Shown here: positions 18,366 through 27,946 of the stretch, piece by piece | Position numbering within the stretch: position 1 is the first letter of the stretch | Layout of the letters: every line of letters starts with the position of its first letter | From: Chitinophaga pinensis | GTDB taxonomy: Bacteria > Bacteroidota > Bacteroidia > Chitinophagales > Chitinophagaceae | Assembly (NCBI GenBank): GCA_945865645.1 | Contig: CAMBEI010000001.1 | Span: 62,001 to 126,000 of the forward strand | Direction of reading: 5' to 3' | DNA length: 64,000 nucleotides | The notes under the pieces: model-generated | The model's database searches: none | Seen by the model: the letters and a program-made list of their open reading frames with translations, nothing else | Told to the model about the DNA's origin: nothing | Position numbers and translations under genes: made by a program

Positions 18366-20183
18366 ATGAAAAAATATTCAAGAATTTTTACATATTTAAA
18401 GTCGTACAAAACTTCTATAGTTTGGTATTTTATATCCATCCTACTTTCCATTATTTTCTCTATTATCTCTATAGGAATGCTAGTCCCTTTTATGAACATC
18501 ATTTTTGGGGTAAAACATTCTATAATTCCAGAGGTATCCAAAAAACCTGACTTTGCAGTTGTTCATTGGTTAAAAGAGCAATTAAACCTATTAATTAATA
18601 CCAACGATTCCTTTCATGCATTGGGTACAGTTTGTATACTAATCATTTTATCGATAGCATTAAAAAATTTATTTTTATACTTATCCTACCGTGCTATGGG
18701 GCCAATAAAAAATGGAATAGTTAATCGGTTTAGGATTGATATGTATGACAAGATATTAAAACTACCCATTGGTTATTTTACCGAACAACGTAAGGGCGAT
18801 TTGATGAGTCGCATGACTAATGATGTAAGTGAGGTAGAAAGCTCGGTTGTTGGTACATTAGAAGGGTGGGTGAGAGATCCTTTAACGATAATTATTAATC
18901 TTTTTGTACTATTCTCCATTAGTCCTATGCTTACAGGATTTATACTTTTATGTATTCCTATTATGGGTTTTGTAATCGGACGATTGAGTAGATCCTTAAA
19001 AAAACAATCATCAGAAGTGGCTGTAAAGGGAGGCGAAACTATCTCTATAATTGATGAAACTCTTGGAGGGTTAAGGGTTATTAAAGCTTTTAATGTAGAG
19101 GCGGTACTGCGAAATAAATTTTTAAATACCAATACTCAATTATTAAATGCAAGAAACCGAATTGGCTTCAGAAGAGATCTTGCTTCTCCATTAAGTGAGA
19201 TGATGGGAGTGGCTATTTTTTCTGGTATTTTATGGTTTGGTGGCCGACTAGTTTTAACTGGTGAACTTGGGTTGGATGGCGCTTTGTTCCTTGCTTACAT
19301 GGGGATGTTTTACAATGTTATTGACCCGGCTAAATCAATATCTACCGCTTTTAGTAATATGCTAAAAGGTGCTGCAGCCATTGATAGAATAGAAGAGGTT
19401 TTAAACGCACCAGTTACCGTAGATGAAAATCCAAACGGCAAAAAATTATTAGAGTTTAAAGAAGGAATAGAATTTAATAATGTAGGATTTAGTTATGATG
19501 ATGTGGTTATATTAAATAACATAAACTTAAAAGTAGCAATAGGAAAAACAGTTGCTTTGGTTGGTAGCAGTGGTGCAGGCAAAAGTACACTGGCCGATTT
19601 ACTGCCTCGTTTTCATGATGTAACTAACGGTACATTACTTGTTGATGGGATAAACATAAAAGAGTATTCGTTGCACTCCTTACGAAGTTTGATTAGCATT
19701 GTAACTCAGGAGCCCATTTTATTTAATGACACCATTGCTAATAACATTGCATTGGGAATGGATAACGCCACCCTTGCTAAAATTGAACAGGCAGCTAAAG
19801 TAGCTAATGCACATAACTTTATTATGCAAAAGGAAAATGGATATGATACTAATATTGGTGATAGGGGCAGTAAACTAAGTGGTGGCGAAAGACAACGTAT
19901 TACCATTGCAAGAGCTGTGCTTAAAAATCCGCCTATATTAATTTTAGACGAGGCAACCTCATCATTAGATACTGAAAGCGAAAGATTAGTACAAGATGCA
20001 ATCAATAATTTAATGAATAATCGTACTTCATTGGTTATTGCCCATCGATTGTCTACTATACGACATGCCGATGAAATTATTGTTTTACAAAAAGGAGAAA
20101 TTGTAGAAAGAGGAACCCATGATAGTTTAATTGCACAAAATGGGTTTTATAAAAAATTAGTGGATATGCAGGAAGTAAGGTAA
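18366..20183 (+). CDS. MsbA-like ABC exporter (fused membrane and ATPase domains)
   Basis: A 605-residue half-transporter with six membrane segments in residues 15-330 and an ATPase domain from about 365. Walker A is G-S-S-G-A-G-K-S-T (about 400), the ABC signature L-S-G-G-E-R-Q-R (about 503), Walker B I-L-I-L-D-E-A-T-S-S-L-D, and the switch His is in I-A-H-R-L-S-T-I-R. It most resembles lipid A and multidrug exporters, and flipping of lipid-linked glycolipid is a reasonable guess. The substrate cannot be settled from sequence. It is monocistronic, with a strong hairpin after it. Confidence 0.9.
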   Translation: MKKYSRIFTYLKSYKTSIVWYFISILLSIIFSIISIGMLVPFMNIIFGVKHSIIPEVSKKPDFAVVHWLKEQLNLLINTNDSFHALGTVCILIILSIALKNLFLYLSYRAMGPIKNGIVNRFRIDMYDKILKLPIGYFTEQRKGDLMSRMTNDVSEVESSVVGTLEGWVRDPLTIIINLFVLFSISPMLTGFILLCIPIMGFVIGRLSRSLKKQSSEVAVKGGETISIIDETLGGLRVIKAFNVEAVLRNKFLNTNTQLLNARNRIGFRRDLASPLSEMMGVAIFSGILWFGGRLVLTGELGLDGALFLAYMGMFYNVIDPAKSISTAFSNMLKGAAAIDRIEEVLNAPVTVDENPNGKKLLEFKEGIEFNNVGFSYDDVVILNNINLKVAIGKTVALVGSSGAGKSTLADLLPRFHDVTNGTLLVDGINIKEYSLHSLRSLISIVTQEPILFNDTIANNIALGMDNATLAKIEQAAKVANAHNFIMQKENGYDTNIGDRGSKLSGGERQRITIARAVLKNPPILILDEATSSLDTESERLVQDAINNLMNNRTSLVIAHRLSTIRHADEIIVLQKGEIVERGTHDSLIAQNGFYKKLVDMQEVR

Positions 20184-20217
20184 TTTTTTAAACAGCGTTT
20201 ACACGAATTTGTTTAAT

Positions 20218-20259
20218 TAAATAAGAAGAGAATGAAATGCATCATTCTCTTCTTATTTA
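20218..20259. terminator. Bidirectional terminator hairpin
   Basis: An 18-bp perfect stem around a 6-base loop (AATGCA at 20236-20241). It lies between the convergent ABC exporter and DksA-like genes, with A-runs and T-runs built into the arms, so it could serve both strands. Confidence 0.8.
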
Positions 20260-20299
20260 TTCTAAAACCCCAGCTTTAATATTTAATAAGGGGCGATTT

Positions 20300-21229
20300 T
20301 TATTTAGATGATCCCATCTTCGCTTCAATACTTAACGTGGCATGTGGCACAGCACGTAAACGGGCTTTATCAATTAACTGACCAGTTACTCGGCAAATGC
20401 CATAAGTTTTATTTTCTATTCGCATTACCGCTTTTTCTAAATGATCAATAAACGTGTTCTGGCGATTAGCCATTGTACTCAACTGCTCTCTTTCCATACT
20501 CATACTTCCATCTTCCATCGTCATATAACGCGCATCATCATTATCGCCTCCCATTTCGTCCTTACGTGTGATAAGCCCCTGTAAATAACTTAATTCTTTT
20601 TTAGCAGATTCTAACTTACGTTGTATAATTTCTCTAAACTCATTTAAATCTGTATCATTATAACGAACTAAGGGAGCACCTAAATCATGCTTAGGCTTGT
20701 CTAATACAGATTTAGTAAATTCAGGCTGGTATTTACGAGATGTTTTAGTATTTATTTTTGGTAAGACAACAGGTTTTGCAGGAACAATTTTAATGTCTTT
20801 TGCTTTTTGTGGTGACTTTTCTTTTAGCTTTACAATAATTTTTTTTGACGATTTTTTAATGAAAATCGGGTTTAATATCGACTTTTTTACTTCAATCTTC
20901 TTAATCACAGGTTTTTTTTCGGACTTTTTTGGCGCAGCTTTAATTACAGCTTTTGGTGCTTTTTTTGCCAAAATTGCCTTTTTTTGTACTTTTTTTATGG
21001 GGTTTAGTATCTTTTTTACTGATTTTTTAACAACTGCTTTTCGGACTGATTTTTTAGCAATCTGTTTTTTGGCAATTGGTTTCTTGGTAGCCGCTTTTTT
21101 AGGAGTTGCCTTTTTAGCCGAGGCCGATTTTTTAGCCGGAACAGGTTTTTTAACGGTTTTTATAACCTTTTTTGCTGCTGGTTTTACTGTTTTGCCCTTT
21201 TTAACTGGGATTTGTTTTTTTGTAGCCAT
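20300..21229 (-). CDS. DksA/TraR-like protein with long Lys/Ala-rich N-terminal region
   Basis: A 309-residue protein in two parts. Residues 1 to about 165 are dominated by Lys, Ala, Val and Pro with repeated A-K-K-x and K-K-A-x units, resembling histone H1 tails. Residues from about 185 are a DksA/TraR-like domain: a coiled coil with D-D-A-R-Y at its tip and a C-terminal Y-G-I-C-R-V-T-G-Q-L-I motif. Of the usual four zinc-binding Cys only the first remains, so the finger is probably metal-free. It starts one base after the ileS stop, so the two are co-transcribed. A role at RNA polymerase or on the nucleoid is inference. Confidence 0.8.
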   Translation of the reverse strand: MATKKQIPVKKGKTVKPAAKKVIKTVKKPVPAKKSASAKKATPKKAATKKPIAKKQIAKKSVRKAVVKKSVKKILNPIKKVQKKAILAKKAPKAVIKAAPKKSEKKPVIKKIEVKKSILNPIFIKKSSKKIIVKLKEKSPQKAKDIKIVPAKPVVLPKINTKTSRKYQPEFTKSVLDKPKHDLGAPLVRYNDTDLNEFREIIQRKLESAKKELSYLQGLITRKDEMGGDNDDARYMTMEDGSMSMEREQLSTMANRQNTFIDHLEKAVMRIENKTYGICRVTGQLIDKARLRAVPHATLSIEAKMGSSK

Positions 21230-21230
21230 A

Positions 21231-24200
21231 CTAATAACCTTTTTTAAGTACGTTCACTTGTAATATAACATCATTCACTTCAATCTCAATTCCATCACTT
21301 ATGGCTGGTAAAAAAGAAAGCGAATCTGCCAAAATTTCTGCGCAAATATAATCTTTATATTCAATTATTGACGATTGTAACACAGCATTTTCACTTACCG
21401 TCACATCTATACGGTCCGACAGGTTAAAGCCACTATCTTTTCTAATGTTTTGAATTCGGTTTACAAACTCCCTCGCATCCCCCTCTTTTTTTAAATTATC
21501 AGTAATTACTATATCTAATGCAACTGTTAACATGCCTTTTACAGCAACTTCATAACCAGGTATCTCATCAGCAGAAATCTCCATATCCTCTGCATTAATC
21601 ATTATTGGGTCTTCTCCATTAATCAGATAATCGGGGTTAAGAATATATTCATTTTCAAGAACTTTGTTAATGGTTATATTATCAAAATTTGTAATTAACT
21701 CTGCTGCCCACTTCATTTTTTGCCCTAGTTTTTTCCCCAAAGTTTTAAAATTAGCTTTTGCTTTTTTCTTAATAAAATCGTTTTCGGCGCCTAAAATATC
21801 TACTTCTTTAATATTGGTTTCGGCTTTAATAATATCTTCAACCTTTTTAATGCGTGCTGCCATAGTTAAATCTAAAGCCGGAATAAAAACTTTTTGTAAT
21901 GGCTGTCTAACCTTAAGGTTTACTTTTTTACGTAATGACAATATTAGGGAAGATATATCCTGTGCCAATTCCATTCTTTTTTCTAAATCAATATCAATTA
22001 CAGAATCATTAAACTTTGGAAAATTAATGTGATGAACTGATTCATTATTAAAACGATTAGAAACACTATTTAAATTATTGAACAGCCAATCTGCAAAAAA
22101 AGGAGCAACTGGCGCCATCAGTTTACAAAGCGTTTCCAAACATTCGTAAAGTGTTTGGAAAGCAGAAATTTTATCCTGCTCGTATTCGCCTTTCCAAAAT
22201 CGGCGACGACAAAGACGTACATACCAGTTACTTAAATGCGCATCAACAAAATTTTCAATGGCACGGCCTGCTTGAGTAGGTTCATAAGCATCAAAATTTT
22301 CTTCTACCGTTTTTATCAATGAATTAAGTGAAGATAATATCCATTGATCAATTTCTGGTCTGTCTTTAACTGGGATATAATTTTCTTTAAAAGCAAAGCC
22401 ATCTACATTTGCATACAGCGCAAAAAATTGATAAGTATTATATAAAGTACCAAAAAATTTGCGTTGTACTTCTTTAATGCCCTCCGTATCAAATTTTAAG
22501 CTATCCCATGGCGACGCATTGGTAATAAGATACCAGCGTGTAGCATCGGCGCCAAAAGTGTCGATGGTAACAAAAGGATCAACCACATTGCCCAGTCGCT
22601 TACTCATTTTGTTTCCGTACTTATCCAATACCAAGCCATTACTCACTACTGCTTTATAAGCAACACCTTTTAACTCGCCTGATGCAGGTGGGTAAAGTCC
22701 GTTTTCTTTTAATTTTTCTTCTACACTATCTTTTAATAAAGCTCCAAGTGCATGTAAAGTATAAAACCAACCTCTTGTTTGATCTACGCCCTCGGCAATA
22801 AAATCGGCAGGATAACTTTTAGCAAATGTTTCTAAATTTTCAAAAGGGAAATGCCATTGCGCATAAGGCATCGCACCACTATCAAACCAAACATCAATTA
22901 AATCAGGTACCCGCTGCATGGATTTGCCTGTATTACTTACTAAAGTAATACCATCGACATAAGGTTTATGTAAATCAAGAACACCACCGTGTAGGTAATT
23001 TTTATTTGTTTCGCCACCTAAAATTTCGCCAGCTTTTTTTATTTCTTTATGGAGTTCTTCAATTGACCCAATACATTTCTCTTCTTCCCCATCTTCTGTT
23101 TTCCAAATAGGAAGTGGTGTTCCCCAAAAGCGACTACGACTTAAATTCCAGTCAACCACATTCTCTAACCAATTTCCAAATCGGCCAGTGCCGGTATTTG
23201 CTGGTTTCCAATTAATAGTTTTATTAAGCTCCACCATTCTGTCTTTTACAGCTGTGGTTTTAATAAACCAGGCATCAAGCGGATAATAAATGATAGGCTT
23301 ATCTGTACGCCAGCAATGGGGATAATTATGTTCGTATTTTTCTACTTTAAATGCCCTGTTTTCTTTTTTAAGCTTTACGGCGATGTCAACATTTACATCC
23401 ACATAATCCTTTTCATCCTTATAGTTTTTCACATAGCGATTACTGAATTCGCCCACCCCTTCTAAAAATTTTCCTTGCTTATCTACCAACGTTAAAATGC
23501 CTAAGTTATTTTTCTGCCCTACTTTAAAATCATCAGCACCAAAAGCAGGAGCGGTATGCACAATACCCGTTCCATCTTCCGTGGTAACAAAATCGCCAAG
23601 AACAACTTTAAAGGGGTTTGCACCAGGTGTTAGTTCCTGTATTTTTTCTATCGTATTTGCTTCCGAAGAAAGTAGTTGTTCGTATAATAATCCTTCTAAT
23701 TCTTTTCCTTTAAATTCAGCAAGAATTTTCCAGGGCAATAATTTTACTTCGGAATTGTAATTTTTGAAATCGCCGTTTTCGCCTTCGGATTTAAAATATT
23801 TACTTACCAATGCTTTTGCAAGTATTATATTATTTGGTAGATGGGTATAAGGATTAAATGTTTGTAGCATCACATAATCAATATTAGGACCAACGGTTAA
23901 TCCAAGATTTGAAGGAAGTGTCCACGGTGTAGTGGTCCAAGCCATTAAAAACGCTTCTCCTAAATTTCCCTCCAAAGCGCTGTTTTCAGACTCAGCAATA
24001 GCAGAAAATATTTTAGCAATAGAAGGGTGCTGCTTAGCTTCTCCTTGTAAGATCTTGGTTACACGAAACATAGCCACTACACTAGTATCTTTTACATCTT
24101 TGTATGTTCCCGGCTGATTTAATTCGTGCGATGATAATCCTGTACCTGCAGCAGGTGAATAAGGTTGAATACTTACACTTTCATACAAATATCCCTTCTT

Positions 24201-24707
24201 ATATAATTCACTCAGGCACCACCAAAGGGATTCTATATAATTATTTTCGAAAGTAACATAAGGTTTTTTTAAATCTACCCAATAGCCCATTTTTTGTGTA
24301 ATGTCGTCCCACTTATCTTTAAATCGCATTACTACTTCACGACATTTTTTATTATAATCTTCTACTGATATTTTTATACCAATATCTTCTTTGGTAATAC
24401 CCAATTCTTTTTCAACTCCTAATTCAATAGGTAAACCATGGGTATCCCATCCGCCTTTACGTTTTACTTGAAACCCTTTCATCGTTTTATAGCGACAAAC
24501 TAAATCTTTTAATGTTCGGGAAATTACATGATGAATGCCTGGCATGCCATTAGCACTTGGTGGGCCTTCGTAAAAAACAAAAGAAGGCATGCCTTCACGT
24601 AATTCAATACTTTTTTCGAAAGTATTTTCCTTTTTCCATTTAGCGAGTATCTCTTCGCTTATAGATGGGAGGTTTAATTGTTGATATTCTGTGTATTTGC
24701 CACTCAT
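21231..24707 (-). CDS. ileS: Isoleucyl-tRNA synthetase
   Basis: A 1158-residue class I synthetase charging tRNA-Ile with isoleucine. The usual HIGH site appears as G-I-H-H in P-S-A-N-G-M-P-G-I-H-H (about 50-60), a form I know from Bacteroidota IleRS. The KMSKR loop is G-N-K-M-S-K-R-L-G (about 698-706). The editing domain has A-W-T-T-T-P-W-T-L-P-S-N from about residue 257. Directly before it, residues of roughly 240-253 (S-A-L-E-G-N-L-G-E-A) look encoded by a REP-like DNA element (see repeat at 23953). The downstream DksA-like gene follows after one base. Confidence 0.97.
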   Translation of the reverse strand: MSGKYTEYQQLNLPSISEEILAKWKKENTFEKSIELREGMPSFVFYEGPPSANGMPGIHHVISRTLKDLVCRYKTMKGFQVKRKGGWDTHGLPIELGVEKELGITKEDIGIKISVEDYNKKCREVVMRFKDKWDDITQKMGYWVDLKKPYVTFENNYIESLWWCLSELYKKGYLYESVSIQPYSPAAGTGLSSHELNQPGTYKDVKDTSVVAMFRVTKILQGEAKQHPSIAKIFSAIAESENSALEGNLGEAFLMAWTTTPWTLPSNLGLTVGPNIDYVMLQTFNPYTHLPNNIILAKALVSKYFKSEGENGDFKNYNSEVKLLPWKILAEFKGKELEGLLYEQLLSSEANTIEKIQELTPGANPFKVVLGDFVTTEDGTGIVHTAPAFGADDFKVGQKNNLGILTLVDKQGKFLEGVGEFSNRYVKNYKDEKDYVDVNVDIAVKLKKENRAFKVEKYEHNYPHCWRTDKPIIYYPLDAWFIKTTAVKDRMVELNKTINWKPANTGTGRFGNWLENVVDWNLSRSRFWGTPLPIWKTEDGEEEKCIGSIEELHKEIKKAGEILGGETNKNYLHGGVLDLHKPYVDGITLVSNTGKSMQRVPDLIDVWFDSGAMPYAQWHFPFENLETFAKSYPADFIAEGVDQTRGWFYTLHALGALLKDSVEEKLKENGLYPPASGELKGVAYKAVVSNGLVLDKYGNKMSKRLGNVVDPFVTIDTFGADATRWYLITNASPWDSLKFDTEGIKEVQRKFFGTLYNTYQFFALYANVDGFAFKENYIPVKDRPEIDQWILSSLNSLIKTVEENFDAYEPTQAGRAIENFVDAHLSNWYVRLCRRRFWKGEYEQDKISAFQTLYECLETLCKLMAPVAPFFADWLFNNLNSVSNRFNNESVHHINFPKFNDSVIDIDLEKRMELAQDISSLILSLRKKVNLKVRQPLQKVFIPALDLTMAARIKKVEDIIKAETNIKEVDILGAENDFIKKKAKANFKTLGKKLGQKMKWAAELITNFDNITINKVLENEYILNPDYLINGEDPIMINAEDMEISADEIPGYEVAVKGMLTVALDIVITDNLKKEGDAREFVNRIQNIRKDSGFNLSDRIDVTVSENAVLQSSIIEYKDYICAEILADSLSFLPAISDGIEIEVNDVILQVNVLKKGY
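23953..23979 (-). repeat. REP-like element remnant inside ileS
   Basis: On the coding strand this segment contains GGAGGGAAATTTAGGAGAAG. It shares the pattern GGGAA-(n)-ATTTAGGAG with the hairpin element before nuoK (43587-43617). It encodes S-A-L-E-G-N-L-G-E-A in frame, just before the conserved W-T-T-T-P-W motif. The left arm of the presumed hairpin has decayed. The assignment rests on similarity seen by eye. Confidence 0.5.
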
Positions 24708-24778
24708 ATATAAATCTGTAGTTCTTTTTTGTCAATCCATTAAATAATATTATCAAACACGGTCCTTAATTAAGTGTG

Positions 24779-24786
24779 CAAAGGTA
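24779..24786 (-). promoter_or_regulatory. Predicted -7 box of ileS
   Basis: Read on the minus strand this is TACCTTTG, a perfect TAnnTTTG box, with TTG 16 bases upstream (24803-24805). It lies 71 bases before the ileS ATG. Confidence 0.5.
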
Positions 24787-24925
24787 GTAAAATAGCGGTG
24801 TTCAATAATAAGGTCTTTCGGATTAACTACAACTTTAATAACAAAATATAATTTATACTAATTTAAATAAGGTCAATATGGATATATCTTTACGCTATTT
24901 TAGAACGGGCCAAAACTAAACAAAT

Positions 24926-24959
24926 AAAAAAGCACCTACATGGCTGTAGATGCTTTTTT
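24926..24959 (-). terminator. Intrinsic terminator after the HmuY-family gene
   Basis: Arms of 15 bases (6 A then GCACCTACA, and its complement ending in 6 T) pair with a single C-A mismatch around a TGGC loop. It lies 21 bases beyond the stop of the lipoprotein gene and ends the receptor-lipoprotein unit. Confidence 0.85.
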
Positions 24960-24980
24960 ATTATTTATAAATTCAATCTA

Positions 24981-25559
24981 TTAAAATACTGTTGTGCCAT
25001 TTGCTTGGTAAGTGTATCTAAATCGATAAATTAATCGAAGAGGTATAGGTCCTATAAACGCTTCATAATCTACAGCTAACAATTCCATTTTTACATAAAA
25101 ATTATTTGCTGTACGAAAAATAAATGTTTTCCCTGCCTTAGGGGCAAAGGATCGGGTTACTGGATTATAGTCGTACCAGCTACCATCCTTTATTCCTTTT
25201 TGAGAAGTGGTGGTATCATATGCATAGCCGGTAGAAGGCGCTGCTGTAACTGCAGTATAAATATTATTTTGTAGAATCGCCCCTGCATTACCAGGGCCGA
25301 AGGCGTTACTGTTTAAAATAAATGTAGTAAATCTTAAGCCAAAATCCCATGCTAAGGTGGCACTGTCGCTATTGGCTACAATGGCGCCATTTTTAAAACT
25401 AAAAAATGCAAAGGGGCTACTTGAGCTAAAATTAACTTTTAAGGAGTCTGTTTTTTCGATAGAGGTAATTGGTGGTGTAGTCGCATTTCTTGTACAAGAG
25501 CTAAATGCAATAATAACGCTGATGGCGGCAATCATACTGGCTTGAATCATTTTTTTCAT
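24981..25559 (-). CDS. HmuY-family outer-membrane lipoprotein
   Basis: A 192-residue lipoprotein: a hydrophobic signal ends in the lipobox I-A-F-S-S-C, with Cys22 as the lipidated residue. The mature part has the HmuY hallmarks W-D-F-G-L-R-F (near residue 71), a G-P-G-N-A-G-A segment and a late A-P-K-A-G-K-T-F-I-F-R-T-A motif. HmuY proteins take heme or related tetrapyrroles from host or medium and pass them to a TonB receptor. This protein contains no histidine at all, so the His-His heme ligation of the Porphyromonas protein is not possible here. It follows the TonB receptor gene by 49 bases and should be its partner. Confidence 0.82.
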   Translation of the reverse strand: MKKMIQASMIAAISVIIAFSSCTRNATTPPITSIEKTDSLKVNFSSSSPFAFFSFKNGAIVANSDSATLAWDFGLRFTTFILNSNAFGPGNAGAILQNNIYTAVTAAPSTGYAYDTTTSQKGIKDGSWYDYNPVTRSFAPKAGKTFIFRTANNFYVKMELLAVDYEAFIGPIPLRLIYRFRYTYQANGTTVF

Positions 25560-25608
25560 TTTGTTTATTTTTTGTTTTCTTCGCCCAATTTTAGGCTCAA
25601 GTATAGGT

Positions 25609-27765
25609 TTAAAATAGTTGTTTAATGTTTATTTTACAATTTATTAAATAGGTTATGCCCGGCAGGTTAGGTAATCTGTCTTTGTCTTTGTGGTTTAATA
25701 AATTTTCGACACCCGCCTGTATTTCAAATCCAGATTTAAATAATTTACTGATGGCTGCATTTATTAAAACATATCCGTTTACATACTCGCGATCATCATC
25801 TAAAATATTGTCACCATTAATATCACTATAACCAAATCGGCCTCTATAATTTGCCCTTATATTAGCCAACCAACCCTTTTCTTTTTGAAAATAAAAAACT
25901 TGTAGGTTAGCTGTATGTTTACTGCGGTTAAATAACCCTTCATATTGATCTTTTGTAACATAACTACTCAAGTAGGTGACAGGGTCTCTTTTTATGATCT
26001 CTGCATTTTTAATTCGACTTAAAATATTTTTATCTTTAGCATCTAGGTATTGATAACCTAAATTAAAACTAAACTGTTTATTTATTGAATGGGTTACTGT
26101 TACATCATAGCCCTGTGTAAAAACAGTATTGATATTTACGTAACTGTAAATTGCCTGCCCATTTAGTTTGGTGAATGGCAAATTGTAGCGATCTATAAGA
26201 TTATTGATATCGTTACGAAAAACATTAATAGCAAAATGGGTTTTATTATGCAAGGCATATTTGCCACCAATGTTAATGCCAATTGATTTTTCTGGTAATA
26301 AAGTATGATCACCAAGAAACCCATTAATGTTGATGGACTGATCAATTTGTCCCTGTTGCTTTAGCTGTAACAATCCGTTTGATAGTTCATTGGCTCCTAA
26401 TAAGGTGTAACCAACAAGAGAATTAGTGAAATATAAAAACTGCTGCCTAAAATCGGGCGCCTTAAATCCAGTACCTATCGACCCTGCAATACTTAGGTGA
26501 GGGGCTACTTTATAAGCTAATGCCAGCTTAGGGTTAAGCTGTATGGCATATAAGGAATGCTTATCCATCCTGCCCCCAATGGTTATATTTAATTTATTCT
26601 TCAACAGCCATTCTTTTTGTAAAAAACAATAAAAGGCATTGAAATATTTTTTGTTTGAATAACGATCTGCTTCAATGGTTTCGTAATTATAACCAATGCC
26701 TGTAATCATTTTTTGATTTCTTTTTTCCCCAATTTCAATCTGTATTTCAGGTTTTACTAAAAACTGATGCAAGAAGTTTTTGTCAAAAAGTTGCTTATCC
26801 GTTTGTAAAAAAACCTCTGCATTGTTTTGATACCCCGTTAGGTATAACCTTGAAATAATTTTTAATTTATTAGAAAAATTATAAAATAACTGATTATTAA
26901 ATCCTCCATCTATTTCTTTACTATCACCATCAACAGCAACTGGCAGAGACCCTGTGAAAACTAAATAATTATTAAACTGCTTTTGTGTAAATAATCTAGC
27001 CGAAGACTGCCATTGTATTTTTTTGGTAAAATCATAAAACAGCTTTACGGAAAACGAATAATTTAAAAGGGGGTCAATAGTTTTTCCGTAAATAGCGTTA
27101 TCTAAATCATAACCACTACTGCTGTACCTGTTTGCAAAAAACTGTAGAGCAAGCTTATTTTTTATAATGGTTTGATTAGCTGTAATACCCCAGGTATTAT
27201 TACTCGCTTGATTTAGTTGCAGTATGGTTGCATTGTTTTTTGGTTTTTCGGTAATAACATTTATAACGCCTGCCAATGCATCTGAGCCATACAAACTAGT
27301 AGCAGGACCTTTTATTACTTCTATTTGCTGAATATTACCTACAGCAATTCTTCCTAAATTTAATATTCCTGCATTTCTTCCGGTAAGTGGTTCGCCATCC
27401 ATTAATATTAATGTGTAAGCTGGATCAAGTCCCTGTAGTTGAATACCACTTCCAAATGGATTTGGATAACCTTGTAATGATTGACCCAAAGGGTTATCTG
27501 ATAAAATTAAACCCGTTTGTTGCTGTAAAATATCAATTAGTTTTTGTGAACCCGTTTGCTGAATAAATTTTTTACTAATAACTTGAATGGGAAACGGAAT
27601 ATCTTCAATGCTTTTTTCAGTACGAGTAGTTGTTACTGTTACTTCATTAATTGTTTTAAGCTCATTAAAGCCTGTATCATGTATTGCATTTTGTGCAAAT
27701 GACATATTGATCATGCTTGCAAAAACAAAAAGGAATAAAATAATATTTTTTTTGATGATTGTCAT
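25609..27765 (-). CDS. TonB-dependent receptor (HmuR-like, paired with HmuY lipoprotein)
   Basis: A 718-residue outer-membrane receptor with a signal peptide (1-24, ending S-F-A-Q), a TonB-box-like E-V-T-V-T-T-T-R, a plug domain (about 45-160) with I-E-V-I-K-G-P-A-T-S-L-Y-G-S-D-A-L-A-G-V-I and a 22-strand barrel ending in an aromatic residue. F-K-A-P-D-F-R-Q-Q-F is in the place of the family's F-R-A-P motif. It likely imports heme or another tetrapyrrole, judged from the adjacent HmuY-type lipoprotein. It has no carboxypeptidase-like N-terminal extension, so it is not a SusC-type receptor. Confidence 0.88.
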   Translation of the reverse strand: MTIIKKNIILFLFVFASMINMSFAQNAIHDTGFNELKTINEVTVTTTRTEKSIEDIPFPIQVISKKFIQQTGSQKLIDILQQQTGLILSDNPLGQSLQGYPNPFGSGIQLQGLDPAYTLILMDGEPLTGRNAGILNLGRIAVGNIQQIEVIKGPATSLYGSDALAGVINVITEKPKNNATILQLNQASNNTWGITANQTIIKNKLALQFFANRYSSSGYDLDNAIYGKTIDPLLNYSFSVKLFYDFTKKIQWQSSARLFTQKQFNNYLVFTGSLPVAVDGDSKEIDGGFNNQLFYNFSNKLKIISRLYLTGYQNNAEVFLQTDKQLFDKNFLHQFLVKPEIQIEIGEKRNQKMITGIGYNYETIEADRYSNKKYFNAFYCFLQKEWLLKNKLNITIGGRMDKHSLYAIQLNPKLALAYKVAPHLSIAGSIGTGFKAPDFRQQFLYFTNSLVGYTLLGANELSNGLLQLKQQGQIDQSININGFLGDHTLLPEKSIGINIGGKYALHNKTHFAINVFRNDINNLIDRYNLPFTKLNGQAIYSYVNINTVFTQGYDVTVTHSINKQFSFNLGYQYLDAKDKNILSRIKNAEIIKRDPVTYLSSYVTKDQYEGLFNRSKHTANLQVFYFQKEKGWLANIRANYRGRFGYSDINGDNILDDDREYVNGYVLINAAISKLFKSGFEIQAGVENLLNHKDKDRLPNLPGITYLINCKINIKQLF

Positions 27766-27885
27766 TTCTGAATGCGAAGTTTATTCAGAAGTATTTTAGA
27801 ATTATCATGGAATTGTCAAGATATTAAATAACTGTTGAATATCATTTTGTTTTACCAAATGATGACAGAATACATGATATAAATC

Positions 27886-27919
27886 AAACTAGGTACTGAC
27901 GAAGATCAGCACCTAGTTT
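27886..27919 (-). terminator. Terminator between the two TonB receptor genes
   Basis: A 14-base stem with one mismatch (AAACTAGGT-A-CTGA against TCAG-C-ACCTAGTTT) and a 6-base loop lies 28 bases past the stop of the FecA-like gene. It separates the two receptor units. Confidence 0.75.
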
Positions 27920-27946
27920 AAAAAATAAATTCATTAAATAAACTGT

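Noticed and set aside
20697..21263. 188-residue Phe-rich frame antisense to the DksA-like gene
   Set aside because: It mirrors the AAA/AAG-rich lysine codons of the real gene as TTT/CTT; composition is artificial and it overlaps a well-supported product.
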